This document shows, piece by piece, positions 33,251-43,407 of a DNA stretch of 64,000 bases. The translations under genes and the position numbers were made by a program. The DNA lies in NCBI RefSeq assembly GCF_009017415.1, contig NC_092408.1, positions 3,658,001 to 3,722,000 on the forward strand, written 5' to 3'. Each line of letters starts with the position of its first letter. The stretch's first letter is position 1. Below the pieces are notes generated by a model, which worked only from the letters and a program-made list of their open reading frames with translations, was not told the DNA's origin and searched no databases. The DNA is from Aspergillus flavus (taxonomy: Eukaryota; Ascomycota; Eurotiomycetes; Eurotiales; Aspergillaceae).

Positions 33251-34544
33251 CTTGTTTGAGCTTCCACGGTGATGTCTTTAATATGTAGCGATATGGAATA
33301 TGGTGACTGAGGTGGGTATGGAGGCTTGCGCTTTATACGCAAGTATTCTCGGGTACCCTAATTAATTTCGATTTAAGGTGAAGGTGCTTGAAATATAATG
33401 TTGTGAAATGACTTGGGAAAATAAATGTTGTTATTGAACTCATTGGCGGAGGCGGTGGCGGAACTTAGAATTTACTGTCCAGGCTTGGTTAGTTTGCTCT
33501 TTTAATTAAATAATTAAATAAAATGATCTGACATGGGCCGTGATCTCCAAATTGTCGAGAGGCAGCAAAATTAAGACTAGACAGATACCAGCTCAATTCT
33601 ACCTCAGCTTTCGATCTATATATACATTTGAAATATATCCCTTGACTATTGATATCTACAGGCTAGGAGAATACGACAGCAAGAGCACTTGCAACTGCCG
33701 GATTTTTGGATGTAGAGCACGTCAGCCTGTTCATTTCTATAACAGTTCACCCTTAGAGTTAGGCATTGCCTGTCAGATCACTCCGGTCTTCTGTCACTAC
33801 ATCAGTAGAGGCGGTTAGAGCTATCGCACTGCTACTTGATCTAGACCCTCGCACTCTTTCAGCTTTTCTCACAGGAGTAAGTTGCCAACTGTGGCTAGCA
33901 TTGGCTTCCGGGCTCCATATGATCTTCGTGCAATTGTGGAGCCAATGGAGGAATCCAGCATCCAAGTCAATGTCACTCCCGAGTATACATTTTTTGTCCA
34001 GTAAAATAATATGGACATCATGGGGCATCAGAGAAGCTGGGCGAGATCCCGCAGCGATCGACATACAAGCAGTAGAGACGTGTGGCATCCAAGCGAGGCT
34101 TGATTTGCGGGGGACAGTCAACAGCCTCCTAAACCGACTCCAAGAGGTCTACCGCCGCGGGGACTCTTGACTTAGACACCTGCAGAGCTATGACCAGAGG
34201 ATCTTTAGCATATTCTGTCGCAAAACTCCTAGTAAGTGCTGAGTTTCATCTGCATAGCGCAATGCTGCTATCTTAATGGAAAACAGGTTGTATGCAAGGA
34301 GTGTACTAAGCGGCCGTTGCTTTTGAGAGTCCAAATTCAAATGATCGACGGCGGATTTCGAATCTCTTCTGGTTAAGCCTGAAGCTCGGAGCCTGTTGCG
34401 ACATGGGAACAGTAGTTCCTATGAGTTCAGCGACGGGGATATTCACCATAAGGTGCGCCACTAAAGGCGACAAGGTTATGATAAAGTGACCGGCGAGTGG
34501 TTACCCCTCTCTCCGTATCCCTTCACCTCCCCTCTCTTTGCTAT
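33251..34544. other. gene-free stretch between Cwf23-like and kinase genes
   Basis: 1.3 kb with two overlapping ORFs on opposite strands (33766-34170 plus, 33759-34121 minus). Neither has a domain, a start context or splicing partners I can defend. It may be a decayed gene. The left end is the promoter of the Cwf23-like gene. Confidence 0.4.
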
Positions 34545-36041
34545 TTATGTCTGACGGATTTTCTCGAATTCTGGCAATCCCCAAGTCACCATCCAATCAG
34601 AACCTAAAACAGCTTTAGCCGTGGCGCGTTCTTCTGGCTTGAATGCAAGCATTGAGCGAAGCATGGTTAGGATGGCCACCATCTCGTCCCTATCGAATCC
34701 ACCCATGCCTATTTTGTCTCGCGGCGCTTGTATCTCCTTTTCAAAACAATGCTCAAGAGATGGGAAAATAAACCGGTCCTTCTTTGGCTCTCCTCTCTCC
34801 TCAAAATATTCATGACGTACCTCCCAGCTGTCCCACCACTCAAGTGGCAATGGCCCGAGGATATCCACCTGCTGAGATGAAATGTCGTCATGTGTGGCAA
34901 GTGTGGCATCAAAGAGTGGGCGCGAGCTAAAGATAGACCAAATGGCACATGCAAGAGTCCAGATGTCAGTAGGAAATGAAAGAGGCTTGTCAGGTTCAAA
35001 ATAGGCGTCAGGTGGTAAGACAGATAGAGGTGCATGGCACTGGTCGCCACGTCGCTTCTGCTGGGAATCAGTAGGAGAGAAGGCTTCACCAAAGTCACTG
35101 AGGAGGAGATGGGCCTCGGCAAGGGTAACCTCATTTGCTTTCTTCCCTAACCATACTGGCACAGTTCCACGAGCAGGGGTACCGGCGGGAAGAGGTTGTC
35201 CATCAAGTCGCATAACTGCTTCTGTGTACGGCTCACCAAACGTTTGGTAGAGCTGCTCAACAGAGAGTCGATCGAAGCTAGTTGGCAGCCGTATCAGAGC
35301 ATTTCCAAGGTGAATATCTAGGTTTCACGAATTAGTGATGACATCTTGCTATTCTTGTCATAACTCTCAGGGAACAGAAAACCAGACGAACTCCCACCCA
35401 ACTGGCTTACCTCCGTGAACAATCCCTTGGGCATGGATATATGCAACAGCCAGAACAAGTTCAGCAACGAGAGCACGCGCAGTCTCGATTTTGAAGAGAT
35501 GGGAGAAGCTTGCTGCAGCTACACTGCTTTGTGCTGGAGGTGTTACATAGCATTTGTGACATCCATTTGGGCCCTGAATTTCAAATCGGTCTTGAATTAT
35601 GGGAATGATGGAGCGGCCTGGATCATCAACCCCAGGGGAATTTGCAATGGCACATAGAATGTCAGCCTCATGAGGAGATGAATCTCCAGTGCTGATTTTC
35701 ACAGCAACATACACTGCCTGGTGCTCATCGCGTGAAAGCCAGATTGTCGAATATGCTCCATGGCCCAGCTTGTGAACAACTCGATACCGGCCTTTAAGCA
35801 CGTCTCCAATGTGTATTGGATGATACCCCCCAGGACGATATCTCTCCAACCTCTCTACACCCTCAATGGGCTGGTATTCGAAATAGGGGACATTTTCAAT
35901 TGAGGGCATAGTGAGCCCGGATTTTGCGGCAAACTGCCTAGGGAGATGTAGGAGTAGATGAGGGTTTGGGAGATGTCTTAGGAGAGAGTTTCGCTTGTAA
36001 TAGGCAAGGAAGCCAGAGATTGAGGGCGCTAATGATCTCAT
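34545..36041 (-). CDS. SRPK-like serine/threonine protein kinase
   Basis: Two exons on the minus strand, 36041-35411 and 35317-34545, give 467 aa; alternative starts at 36101 (plus 20 aa) and at residue 45 (MPSIENV) exist. The kinase domain begins at about residue 78: GDVLKGRYRVVHKLGHGAYS is a Gly loop, YVAVKIS holds the ATP lysine (K115), and the catalytic loop reads HGDIHLGN (D211, N216), assembled across the intron. LLLSDFGEAF is the metal-binding DFG. The HGD in place of HRD, ERYRPGGYHP before the domain, and the WSIFSSRPLFD and SMLAFKPEERATAKAVL segments are typical of SRPK-related kinases that are expanded in filamentous fungi. The region between the two lobes is short, unlike long SRPK spacers. 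The first 40 residues (basic and Leu/His-rich) could be a mitochondrial presequence or non-coding. Substrate unknown. Confidence 0.82.
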
Positions 36042-36649
36042 AACAACGACATTCTTGCTAGCACTTAGGGATTGTGAGAAAGAAAAATGAAGCAACCACA
36101 AGAAGATAAGCTAAGCGCTACAGTCAGTGACCTCCAGTACCTGTTGGAGCATACGGCTCTCCTTTGGTCATGACCTTGCTTAATCACCATGACTAAGCTT
36201 ATTAGCCAATGATGAAGCTTTTCAGTATTACTACACATAGCATGGTACTATTTCCCAGTTACAGTACTACTAGTAGTTACCTACTAAGTATCAAGTACTG
36301 GCACTAACTTGGTTACATGCAGATTCAGAACGGGTGCATATGGGACCCCATGCAAATCGTAAATAGTTCCTATGTAGTATAGGGGATAATCTGATCAGTA
36401 TATACTCAATCGGCACGAGTGTAGACGTACTATAGGGCCTACTGAGTCAATAGTCACCACGGATCAGCCTTGACTATAAGATGACTACTGCGGACCGTCC
36501 AATATCTCACGCGAGATGCGATAATGGAGATCATCATCTTCCACAAATACATAATGCTCAGCTATTCTGCTGGTGGCCCTTACAAACCAGACCAACCTCC
36601 TCGATCAAAGACCTTTTCACACACTGCCTCCTACAAACCGCCGAAGAAG
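36042..36649. promoter_or_regulatory. divergent promoter region, kinase and small secreted protein
   Basis: About 600 bp between divergent starts. It contains TATAAG at 36474-36479 upstream of the secreted-protein gene. An in-frame ATG at 36524 would extend that protein by 42 residues before its signal peptide and is judged to be in the leader. Confidence 0.4.
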
Positions 36650-37006
36650 ATGAAGTCTCTCACTATCTTTCTTTTCTCCCTCCTTGTGCTCATCGCAACA
36701 ACTGCTGCCGACGAAATCACAAAGCGCAAAAGGCTTATCGAATGCGCGAACAAAGAATTGGACAAGGAGAATGCCGGATGGAAACTTCAGGGTGACGAAT
36801 TGGAGAAATTGAAAAAGATCATAGACGACGAGGTCTTGAAGGAGCCCCTCAAATCACATACCGCGGAAGAACAAGCAAAAGTCCTGAAGGAAATTGAAGA
36901 CGCCGGGAAGAAAGACCTGCCAAAAGTTTCAGTCAAACAGCTGGACAAGATTATGGCTAAACTGAAAGAACACTCTATGCATTGCGCCAAGGAGATGAGG
37001 AGTTAG
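36650..37006 (+). CDS. small secreted lysine/glutamate-rich protein, unknown
   Basis: 118 aa in one exon. The start at 36650 is chosen because it puts a clean signal peptide at the N-terminus (MKSLTIFLFSLLVLIATTAA). An in-frame ATG at 36524 would bury it. The mature part, about 98 residues, is helical in composition and strongly charged (many Lys and Glu; KLKKIIDDEVLKEPLKSH). It has only two cysteines, one near each end (LIECAN and MHCAKEM), which could form one disulfide. A dibasic-rich KRKR stretch right after the signal peptide could be a Kex2-type processing site. I recognise no family. Candidate roles, a secreted effector or hydrophilic surface protein, are guesses. Confidence 0.65.
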   Translation: MKSLTIFLFSLLVLIATTAADEITKRKRLIECANKELDKENAGWKLQGDELEKLKKIIDDEVLKEPLKSHTAEEQAKVLKEIEDAGKKDLPKVSVKQLDKIMAKLKEHSMHCAKEMRS

Positions 37007-37320
37007 AAAATGAATTAATGCGGAGTGGTGGCATTGGCTTGCAGTAAAGGAGTAAAACGGCTCCTTCGGGCAGGACATTATTCAAGATGGAACTTCAAGA
37101 ACTATTTCATGGGAAAGAGAAGAACACTGCAGCTTGTAAAGTGTTTTTCGACTACACGTCCAGCAGATGAGCACAGTAACAATGCCTTAGATTGACAACC
37201 AGACCACCTGATGTAGACCAATGCACGTGTCTGATGGCTCCATCATATATTCCACTCACACAGTATCAAAAAACCACTCACTTGAATATACCTTACAACT
37301 GGGGATTCCTCCCAGAAAAG
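37007..37320. other. intergenic, secreted-protein 3' flank and next promoter
   Basis: 314 bp without a supported gene. A short ORF (37192-37437) overlaps the first exon of the next gene in another frame. Confidence 0.5.
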
Positions 37321-38971
37321 ATGGACGACGAAACTATGCCCTCCCCAGCACAGCTGGCTCTCGCAATAGCCATCGTCAAGCAGAAACCAGCAGACTTAAG
37401 TGTCAGAGGTAAACAAAGACTAAATCAACCACCATGATTGTATCTATTCACCAAAAATGATAAACCTTGCAGAGTATATTCTAAGAATCAGACAACATAT
37501 CAAAGACACCCGAGACGCAGACAAATCCTATACCCAGGATAAAGATAGATTCTTCGACAGCGTTTCCTTCTGGCAGCAGGCGTACGAAAAGTCCGAAGCA
37601 GAGCAGAGCAAACTCCTAGATCGTATTTATGATCTCGAAAGGCGTAATGAAGCACTTAGTGCTAAGTTGCAGGTTCGAAATACCCAGTTCGAGGAGGAAC
37701 AGTCGTCGACAAAGCGAAAAGCAACCGTTGGTGAAAAAGCCTTTGGAGGCGCAACGACACGGAAAAGAGCCAAGACACAGATGGTTAATGGTGCCTTAGG
37801 TCATGCCTCAGCTCCCTGGAATGGACTTGTTCGACTTGATCATACGGAGGAGTGTTAGTTTGTATCGTCGTCCTCATCTTCTTGTGTGCTGCGCTGACTG
37901 GTTCTTGTCTCAGCCATCGGTCCAGTCATGAGGCATTATTATACGCTTCAAAAAACCCTTCAGAAGAAGTCCAATGGCTTTGATATTGTTCAGGCTGCAG
38001 TAAAGCTATGCGAGACCACTGCAAATGAACTTTCAAAAGTAATCTCGGAGAAAAGAGCGGCCCCTTGTGCTTCGAGGAACAAGGGCTCAACGCGGACTGA
38101 GATGCCGACTACCGATGAAGTGCTTCGCTGTGTTTCATGCACTTTCCAGCTTCTATTACGGGTGATAAAGTCTCTATCCGGAACAGATAATGGCATGCAA
38201 TATTCCAATCGCGTCATTTACCATATTGTGCATCTATATGAATCAACAATGAATGCCTTAGAACAATGGTGCAAGGCCAAATCCGAACAGACACAGTCAG
38301 CCAAGCAGAAACACGCCACAAGCAACAGGAAGGCTAAAGACAAACAATTGCATGATTCTAATATGAATACCGATGACGAGGATTTTACGCAGATGGCTCA
38401 ACTACTAAACGCAATGACTTCCTCACTTGACACTGGGTGTGCGGGACACCAAGATTTGCTAGAAGGGTTTCTATTCATTTTGCTCAATCGCGTCGGAAAG
38501 CTGCTGTGCCTGTTCGTCTTTCAGGATCTACAGCTAAAACCTGATCTTCGTGCAGACTTGACAAAACTTCCGCACCCTAGAGGCTTGACAGAACTTGACC
38601 TCAGCGATAAGTCATTGTGTTCAGCAGAGATGGAAGCGAAGTGTCTAGTTTGGCTGCTGGAGAGAACATTGGCCGTATTCCGTAGTTTTACTTCATCGTC
38701 TTCATCGGCATCTCGGGATAGTGACGGAAGCATAATATTTGCGGCAAAAATCAAGGAAAGACTGCAAAGCACCCTGCTCCAAGCTGTTTTTGGCACGGAT
38801 TCGACTTGGGGAAAGTCACTCCGGCGACCCGCGCCAACTGATGGAGATCTTCACAATCTACGCCTCCCTTCTCAGAACTCTGATCAATCGGTCCCAGATT
38901 GGTTCACGCAAGAGGTATGGACGCTATTAGGATGGGAGATATTGGTGAAAAGCAACGCTTCAGAGCTTTGA
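37321..38971 (+). CDS. coiled-coil protein, candidate MEI4/Rec24-like meiotic factor
   Basis: Three exons, 37321-37408, 37473-37853 and 37914-38971, close to 508 aa. Seen: residues 12-31 read LALAIAIVKQKPAD then LSVREY, followed by a coiled coil (about 35-95; FFDSVSFWQQAYEKSEAEQS and LDRIYDLERRNEALSAKLQV) and a basic KRKR-type patch. The C-terminal 350 residues are predominantly helical, with repeats of hydrophobic helices (EVLRCVSCTFQLLLRVIKSL, LLEGFLFILLNRVGKLLCLF, KCLVWLLERTLAVFRSF). Recalled, not aligned: animal MEI4 begins with a very similar segment (LALALAII, KPAD-type, SREY), its first conserved motif, and also ends in helical repeats. Inference: a fungal MEI4/Rec24 orthologue needed for meiotic double-strand-break formation. 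The intron falls inside this motif. If the resemblance is chance, it is an unknown Eurotiales protein. Confidence 0.6.
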
Positions 38972-39120
38972 ATACAGATTTGCCACCAGTTACTACTACT
39001 CTATCAATTAGAAGAATGCCAGTGTTCAATACAAAATTAATGGGTATGGTTTCCAATTGTTCATGGACATAAAAGTCGGCTGTTCTTCTCGACAGTTCCT
39101 AATAGTAATCTGATCGAATA

Positions 39121-40325
39121 TCAGTTTAAATCAAGAATCCGAGCTGCATTTCCGCCCAGCACGGCTCCGGCTGCGCCTCCATCTTTATCGAATGTAGCGT
39201 GGATTGCCTTGTAGTTGGTAGTCACACTGGGCCATTCCCCTTCCTTGTCATCCAAGGGAGGGAAGAACGGGTGGTCGGTACCTAGTACTTGGTGAGCAAG
39301 ATCCACATTAGACTGGCCTCATTTTGAAAAATCATACCGAAAAGCAGACGATCTGTTCCGGATGCTGCCATTGCTGCTTGCAAGCCGGCGGTGCCATATA
39401 CCACAGCATCCAGATATATATTGGTCTTCAAGACATCCCACACGTTTCTTTGAGGACCAGGCACATCACCACCGTTGGCAACGAACTTGCGCTCATGATG
39501 GATACAGCTCTCGATTCGTCCTGCCAGGAAGGGGAGTGTGCCTCCGGAATGAGCCAGTAAGATCTTCAGCCGCGGAAACCGATCAAAGACACCCGCCAAA
39601 AGCATTCGGGTTACTGCAATTGTCGTTTCAAGGGGAAACCCTAAAGCCAGCGGGAGAACATGGCCGTAGCGATTCATCGCATCCGAGCCACCAAAAGCTT
39701 CGTCCGGTAGTCCGTAATGTGGGTGTAAGAATAGAACTGATTCAGTATCTTGCAGCGCCCCCCAGACAGGATCCAGCTGGGTATCGTCCAGTCCTTTCCC
39801 CAGCCCGGAGGTTCCCATGATGACCCCACGCAGATGCGGCAAGGTCTTAAGTCTCTTGATTTCGTCCACGACAATGTCAGCTCTAGGGGCACTCAGCGGC
39901 AGCGCACCGAAAGCAAATAGGGATTCCTTCTCGTGTAGCGCTAGGCTTTTGTCTGGGTCACCGGCCTTGTTAACGCGTGCGCATGTGTTTTCAAGATCGT
40001 CGTTGATGCGTTGCGCCCATGTCTGCGCTTCTTCAGGTTCGAGGAAGTCCAACCAGGGGTTGGCGAGGGAGATCACGCTGCAGTTGATTCCATGGCGACG
40101 CATGAAGGCCAGCTTCACTTCGATATTCCAGTAGGATGAGTCGACTGGACGACCCCGCTCATCGAGGGGAATGGAAGGATCATCATCTGAGGACAGTATA
40201 ATCAAACGAGGGTCTGTACCATTAGCTGGATCATGGACGTAAGGGACGCTCTTGCGAGCGCGGAGCATTTCCATGTACGCAGGAGGGTAGACATGGGTAT
40301 GAATATCAACAATTAGAGGTGACAT
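39121..40325 (-). CDS. amidohydrolase, ACMSD-like decarboxylase family
   Basis: Two exons on the minus strand, 40325-39338 and 39281-39121, give 382 aa. The metal-dependent hydrolase signature is complete: DIHTH at residues 7-11 (two His ligands), FLHPHYG mid-protein, LLAHSGGTLPF, and LLFGTDHPFFPP at the C-terminal end, whose Asp is the catalytic/metal residue. That last motif is created by the splice, confirming the junction. This is amidohydrolase_2, which includes aminocarboxymuconate-semialdehyde decarboxylase, gamma-resorcylate and salicylate decarboxylases and related fungal enzymes. A non-oxidative decarboxylation or hydrolysis of an aromatic or semialdehyde acid is the likely chemistry; the substrate is unknown. 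It is divergent from a 2OG-Fe(II) oxygenase. Confidence 0.86.
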
Positions 40326-40947
40326 GATTTATTCTGCTCTTCCGAGTTTAACAGCGAGGGTGAAACTGTGTCAAGAGAATGACGATTGACACTTTGCTTG
40401 TGAGGTTGATGAGGTTGCAATGAAGAAGAGGGGAAGTTGAGGAGTCGATGCATATGAACATGAGGGTGGGGTTACGATGTGCATCATCTCCGAGATCACT
40501 CTTTTCACAATAATCGTAAGCATGTTGAATTCTGTTATCATGGCCTGATTTGAACTCTAGATCAATGACTGTTGTTATCTTTCTCTGTGATATGTAGATT
40601 CAAATAAAGATAAGATTAGATACCATCCGTCAGGTATGTAGTAGTATTTTATTATCTTCCCCGCTCTATTGGATGCATATCGTTTTCATGCAGGTCACGG
40701 GGAAAATCTTTCACTCCTTTAAGGATCGCCCTTTTTCTCTTCTTTCATCTCTCTCAATGTCCCGCCTTCTGGTCCAGTGGAGTAGAAGTGACTTCACCAA
40801 GTCATTTCACTCTTCACCTTGCGCCACCACTCTATTTAACGTTTAACCTCTACCCTTCCTCAATTCCCATTTATATTATTCCATCATCAATCTCTATACT
40901 TCTATAACCTACCGGCCCTGTGTCCTCGCGAACCGTAGTGCTTCAAA
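40326..40947. promoter_or_regulatory. divergent promoter, amidohydrolase and 2OG oxygenase
   Basis: 622 bp between start codons, AT-rich in the centre with T/C-rich stretches (about 40735-40750). A shared promoter is plausible. No coding sequence is seen. Confidence 0.45.
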
Positions 40948-42108
40948 ATGGAGGGCAATCTGCCGCAGCAGTCATGTCATCCAGCAACCACCGCTGTTGA
41001 CAAAGATGATATTGTCATTCCAGTGAGTACAATTGCTGAAACTCAACGCAGTGCTCCCGTTATATTATCCATCTCCTTGACCAACTCACCTTTCTATATA
41101 TCTTGAGCGCTTGACTTATGATTGTAGGTCATTGACTTCGGTCCCTTTCTCAACGGAACCCCCGCTGATAAGCATGCCGTCGCCGTCTCCATCGTAGAAG
41201 CATTCAAAACGTCCGGTTTCCTCTATCTCAAGGAGCACGGTCTTCCCCCGTCTGTCGTCTCCCGGGTGTTTGGCTCATCTGCACGCTTTTTTGCGCGACC
41301 CCAGGATCAGAAAGACAGTCTGTGTTGGACTACCCCACAGGCGAACCGTGGTTACGTTAAGACGGGACAAGAGAAGCTGAGCAACGTGGACGACCCAACG
41401 GCACCTGAAGTTCTCCGAACTACCCCAGATCTCAAGGAAACCATGGAGATTGGTCGCGATAATTTGGACAATCAACCTAATCGCTGGCCGGACCAGATCG
41501 ACGACGAAGGAAAGGATTTCAGAGAAGTCATGACATCATTCTTCAACATGTGCAGATCCCTCCACACGGAAGTGATGCGAGCCATCGCACTTGGGATGAA
41601 CTTACCAGAGCATTACTTTGACTCCTACGTAGATGCAGGAGACAACAATCTTCGATTGCTACACTATCCTGCCGTGTCGAAGGAGGTTTTCAAAAAGAAC
41701 CCATCGCAGGTTCGTGCGGGCGAGCATAGCGACTATGGCTCCATCACGCTTCTCTTCCAAGATCGTCGCGGTGGGCTCCAAGTGCGCAGTCCCAAAGATA
41801 CTTATGTCGATGTGACCCCCATCGCAGATACAGTGGTCGTCAATGCGGGTGACCTGTTGGCTCGATGGTCAAATGATCTGATAAAGAGCACGCGCCATCG
41901 CGTCGTTGAGCCACCAACCCCAATTGGTGAGGAGGACAATTCAGACACGTACCCAGACCGCTACAGCATTGCGTATTTCTGCAACCCCAATAACAATAGA
42001 CTCATTGAAGCTATCCCTGGAACCTATGGGGATGATATCAAGGAAGCGAAGTACCCAGGAATCGTTGCCGGGGATTATCTGGTCCAGCGGCTCACAGCTA
42101 CTTACTGA
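40948..42108 (+). CDS. 2-oxoglutarate/Fe(II) oxygenase, isopenicillin-N-synthase-like
   Basis: Two exons, 40948-41022 and 41128-42108, give 351 aa. The DIOX_N domain begins VIPVIDFGPFLNG and contains GFLYLKEHGLP and ARFFARPQDQK. The catalytic core has the facial triad H225-x-D227 (GEHSDYGSITLLFQD) and H282 (STRHRVVEP), and the 2-oxoglutarate-binding Arg lies in DRYSIAYFCNP. Between these come GGLQVRSPKDTYVDV and VNAGDLLARWSND, both standard. Enzymes of this group hydroxylate, desaturate or cyclise small molecules, using 2-oxoglutarate and oxygen. LRLLHYPAV is the usual conserved segment before the HxD. It faces an SDR on the other strand (stops 208 bp apart) and is divergent from the amidohydrolase, so the three may belong to one small pathway. 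Confidence 0.9.
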
Positions 42109-42316
42109 AATCTTGACGAACTGGTTGGTTTATTATCCGCTTCAGCATTGATTTATCCGAGCTGCAACCCTATTCTTCGTGTCTTCTCATCAGCTTCCGG
42201 TATCCATTGTAACGTAGTGTTTGCGGATGATGAAGAAAAAGTCAATGCATGTATCTCCAGTCTAACGTTTACATATTGACATGGAATGAAACTGTTAAAA
42301 GACAAGGATGCTCTCC

Positions 42317-43407
42317 TCAATAAGTCGCCACCGCAGTACTCAGTCTTCCACCGTCGGTGATGGTGATATTCCCGTTCAAATAACCGCCCGCAGCACTCGC
42401 CATATAGAGGATCAACCCTGCGATATCCTCCTCACCACCAGCCCTCGTAAGAGGAATGACCTCCCTCTTAAACGACCCATCCGAGATTCCCTTATCACCC
42501 TCCTGAAAATTCCGCGTTGACATCTCGGACAGATAAATCCCTGGCGCAATGCCATTAACTCGGATATCATACGACGCCAACGTCGTCGAAAGCAACTTCA
42601 CTAAGTGATTCGCCGCTGACTTGGAAAGATTATACGCCGCACTAATCGGCACCTTCCGATTAAACCCCGCAATAGAAGTAGTAATAATAACTTGCGCAGT
42701 AGGCGTAGCAATCTGATTCTTCACAGGCGCCGGCCGCCGCTTATTCGCCGCTTCCAGCAACGGGAGGAAAGCCACTGCCGTATAATAAGCACCGGTCACA
42801 TTGACGTCCAGGACCTTAGTGAAGTCCTCCATGGGAACGGACCAGAGGGCATCGCGGACCTCAGCGAGACTGGGGAGGGATCCGTCTGGCTTAGGAGGCG
42901 GGGGACTAGAATTTGGGCCGAGAATGCCGCTGTTAGCGATGAGGAGATCAACGTGATCTGTCTGTGCCGAGATGGTCTGGTAGGCTGCTTCGAGGGATGC
43001 TTTTGAGGAGATGTCCGCTTGAATGGGGATTATGGCGCTACTGCTGCCGTTCGGACTTTGCGTGATGGTCTCTTGCAGGGCTTCTTGTCGACGGCCAATT
43101 ATGAAAATCTTGGATGCGCCGTTTGCGTCGAGCGTGTGGGCCATCATACGGCCGAGGCCTGTAGTATTGCTGTTAGCTGGTACTTTGTGACGGGGTTCGT
43201 TACTTTTGTTCGCTTGTCTTGGCTCAATGCGGCCTGTTTTTCAATTCATGCGGTGATACGGTGGACTTGTCACTTCCGTATTGGCTATGGAAGAAGAAAA
43301 TACGAGAGCAAACAATAGTGCTGCTTGTACTTACCACTTCCCCCTCCTGTTAGGACTACGACTAGTCCTTTGACGGAGAATAGACTCGAGGGTTGAAGGT
43401 GAGACAT
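42317..43407 (-). CDS. short-chain dehydrogenase/reductase
   Basis: Two exons on the minus strand, 43407-43335 and 43158-42317, give 304 aa. It is a classical SDR. The cofactor loop TGGGSGLG (residues 20-27) is assembled across the intron; GRR after the second strand suggests NADP(H). The NAG-equivalent is ANSGILG, catalytic Ser is in ITTSIAGF, and the active-site YNLSK (SAAYNLSKSAANHL) is intact. The C-terminus reads GGYLNGNITITDGG, a typical substrate-loop end. An insertion of about 15 residues (PNSSPPPPKPDGSLPSL) follows the NSG motif. Substrate unknown. It neighbours a 2OG oxygenase and an amidohydrolase. Confidence 0.9.

Noticed and set aside
33759..34170. Overlapping ORFs of about 120-134 codons on both strands
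   Set aside because: No recognisable domain on either strand and no splice partners; noted only as part of a gene-free interval.
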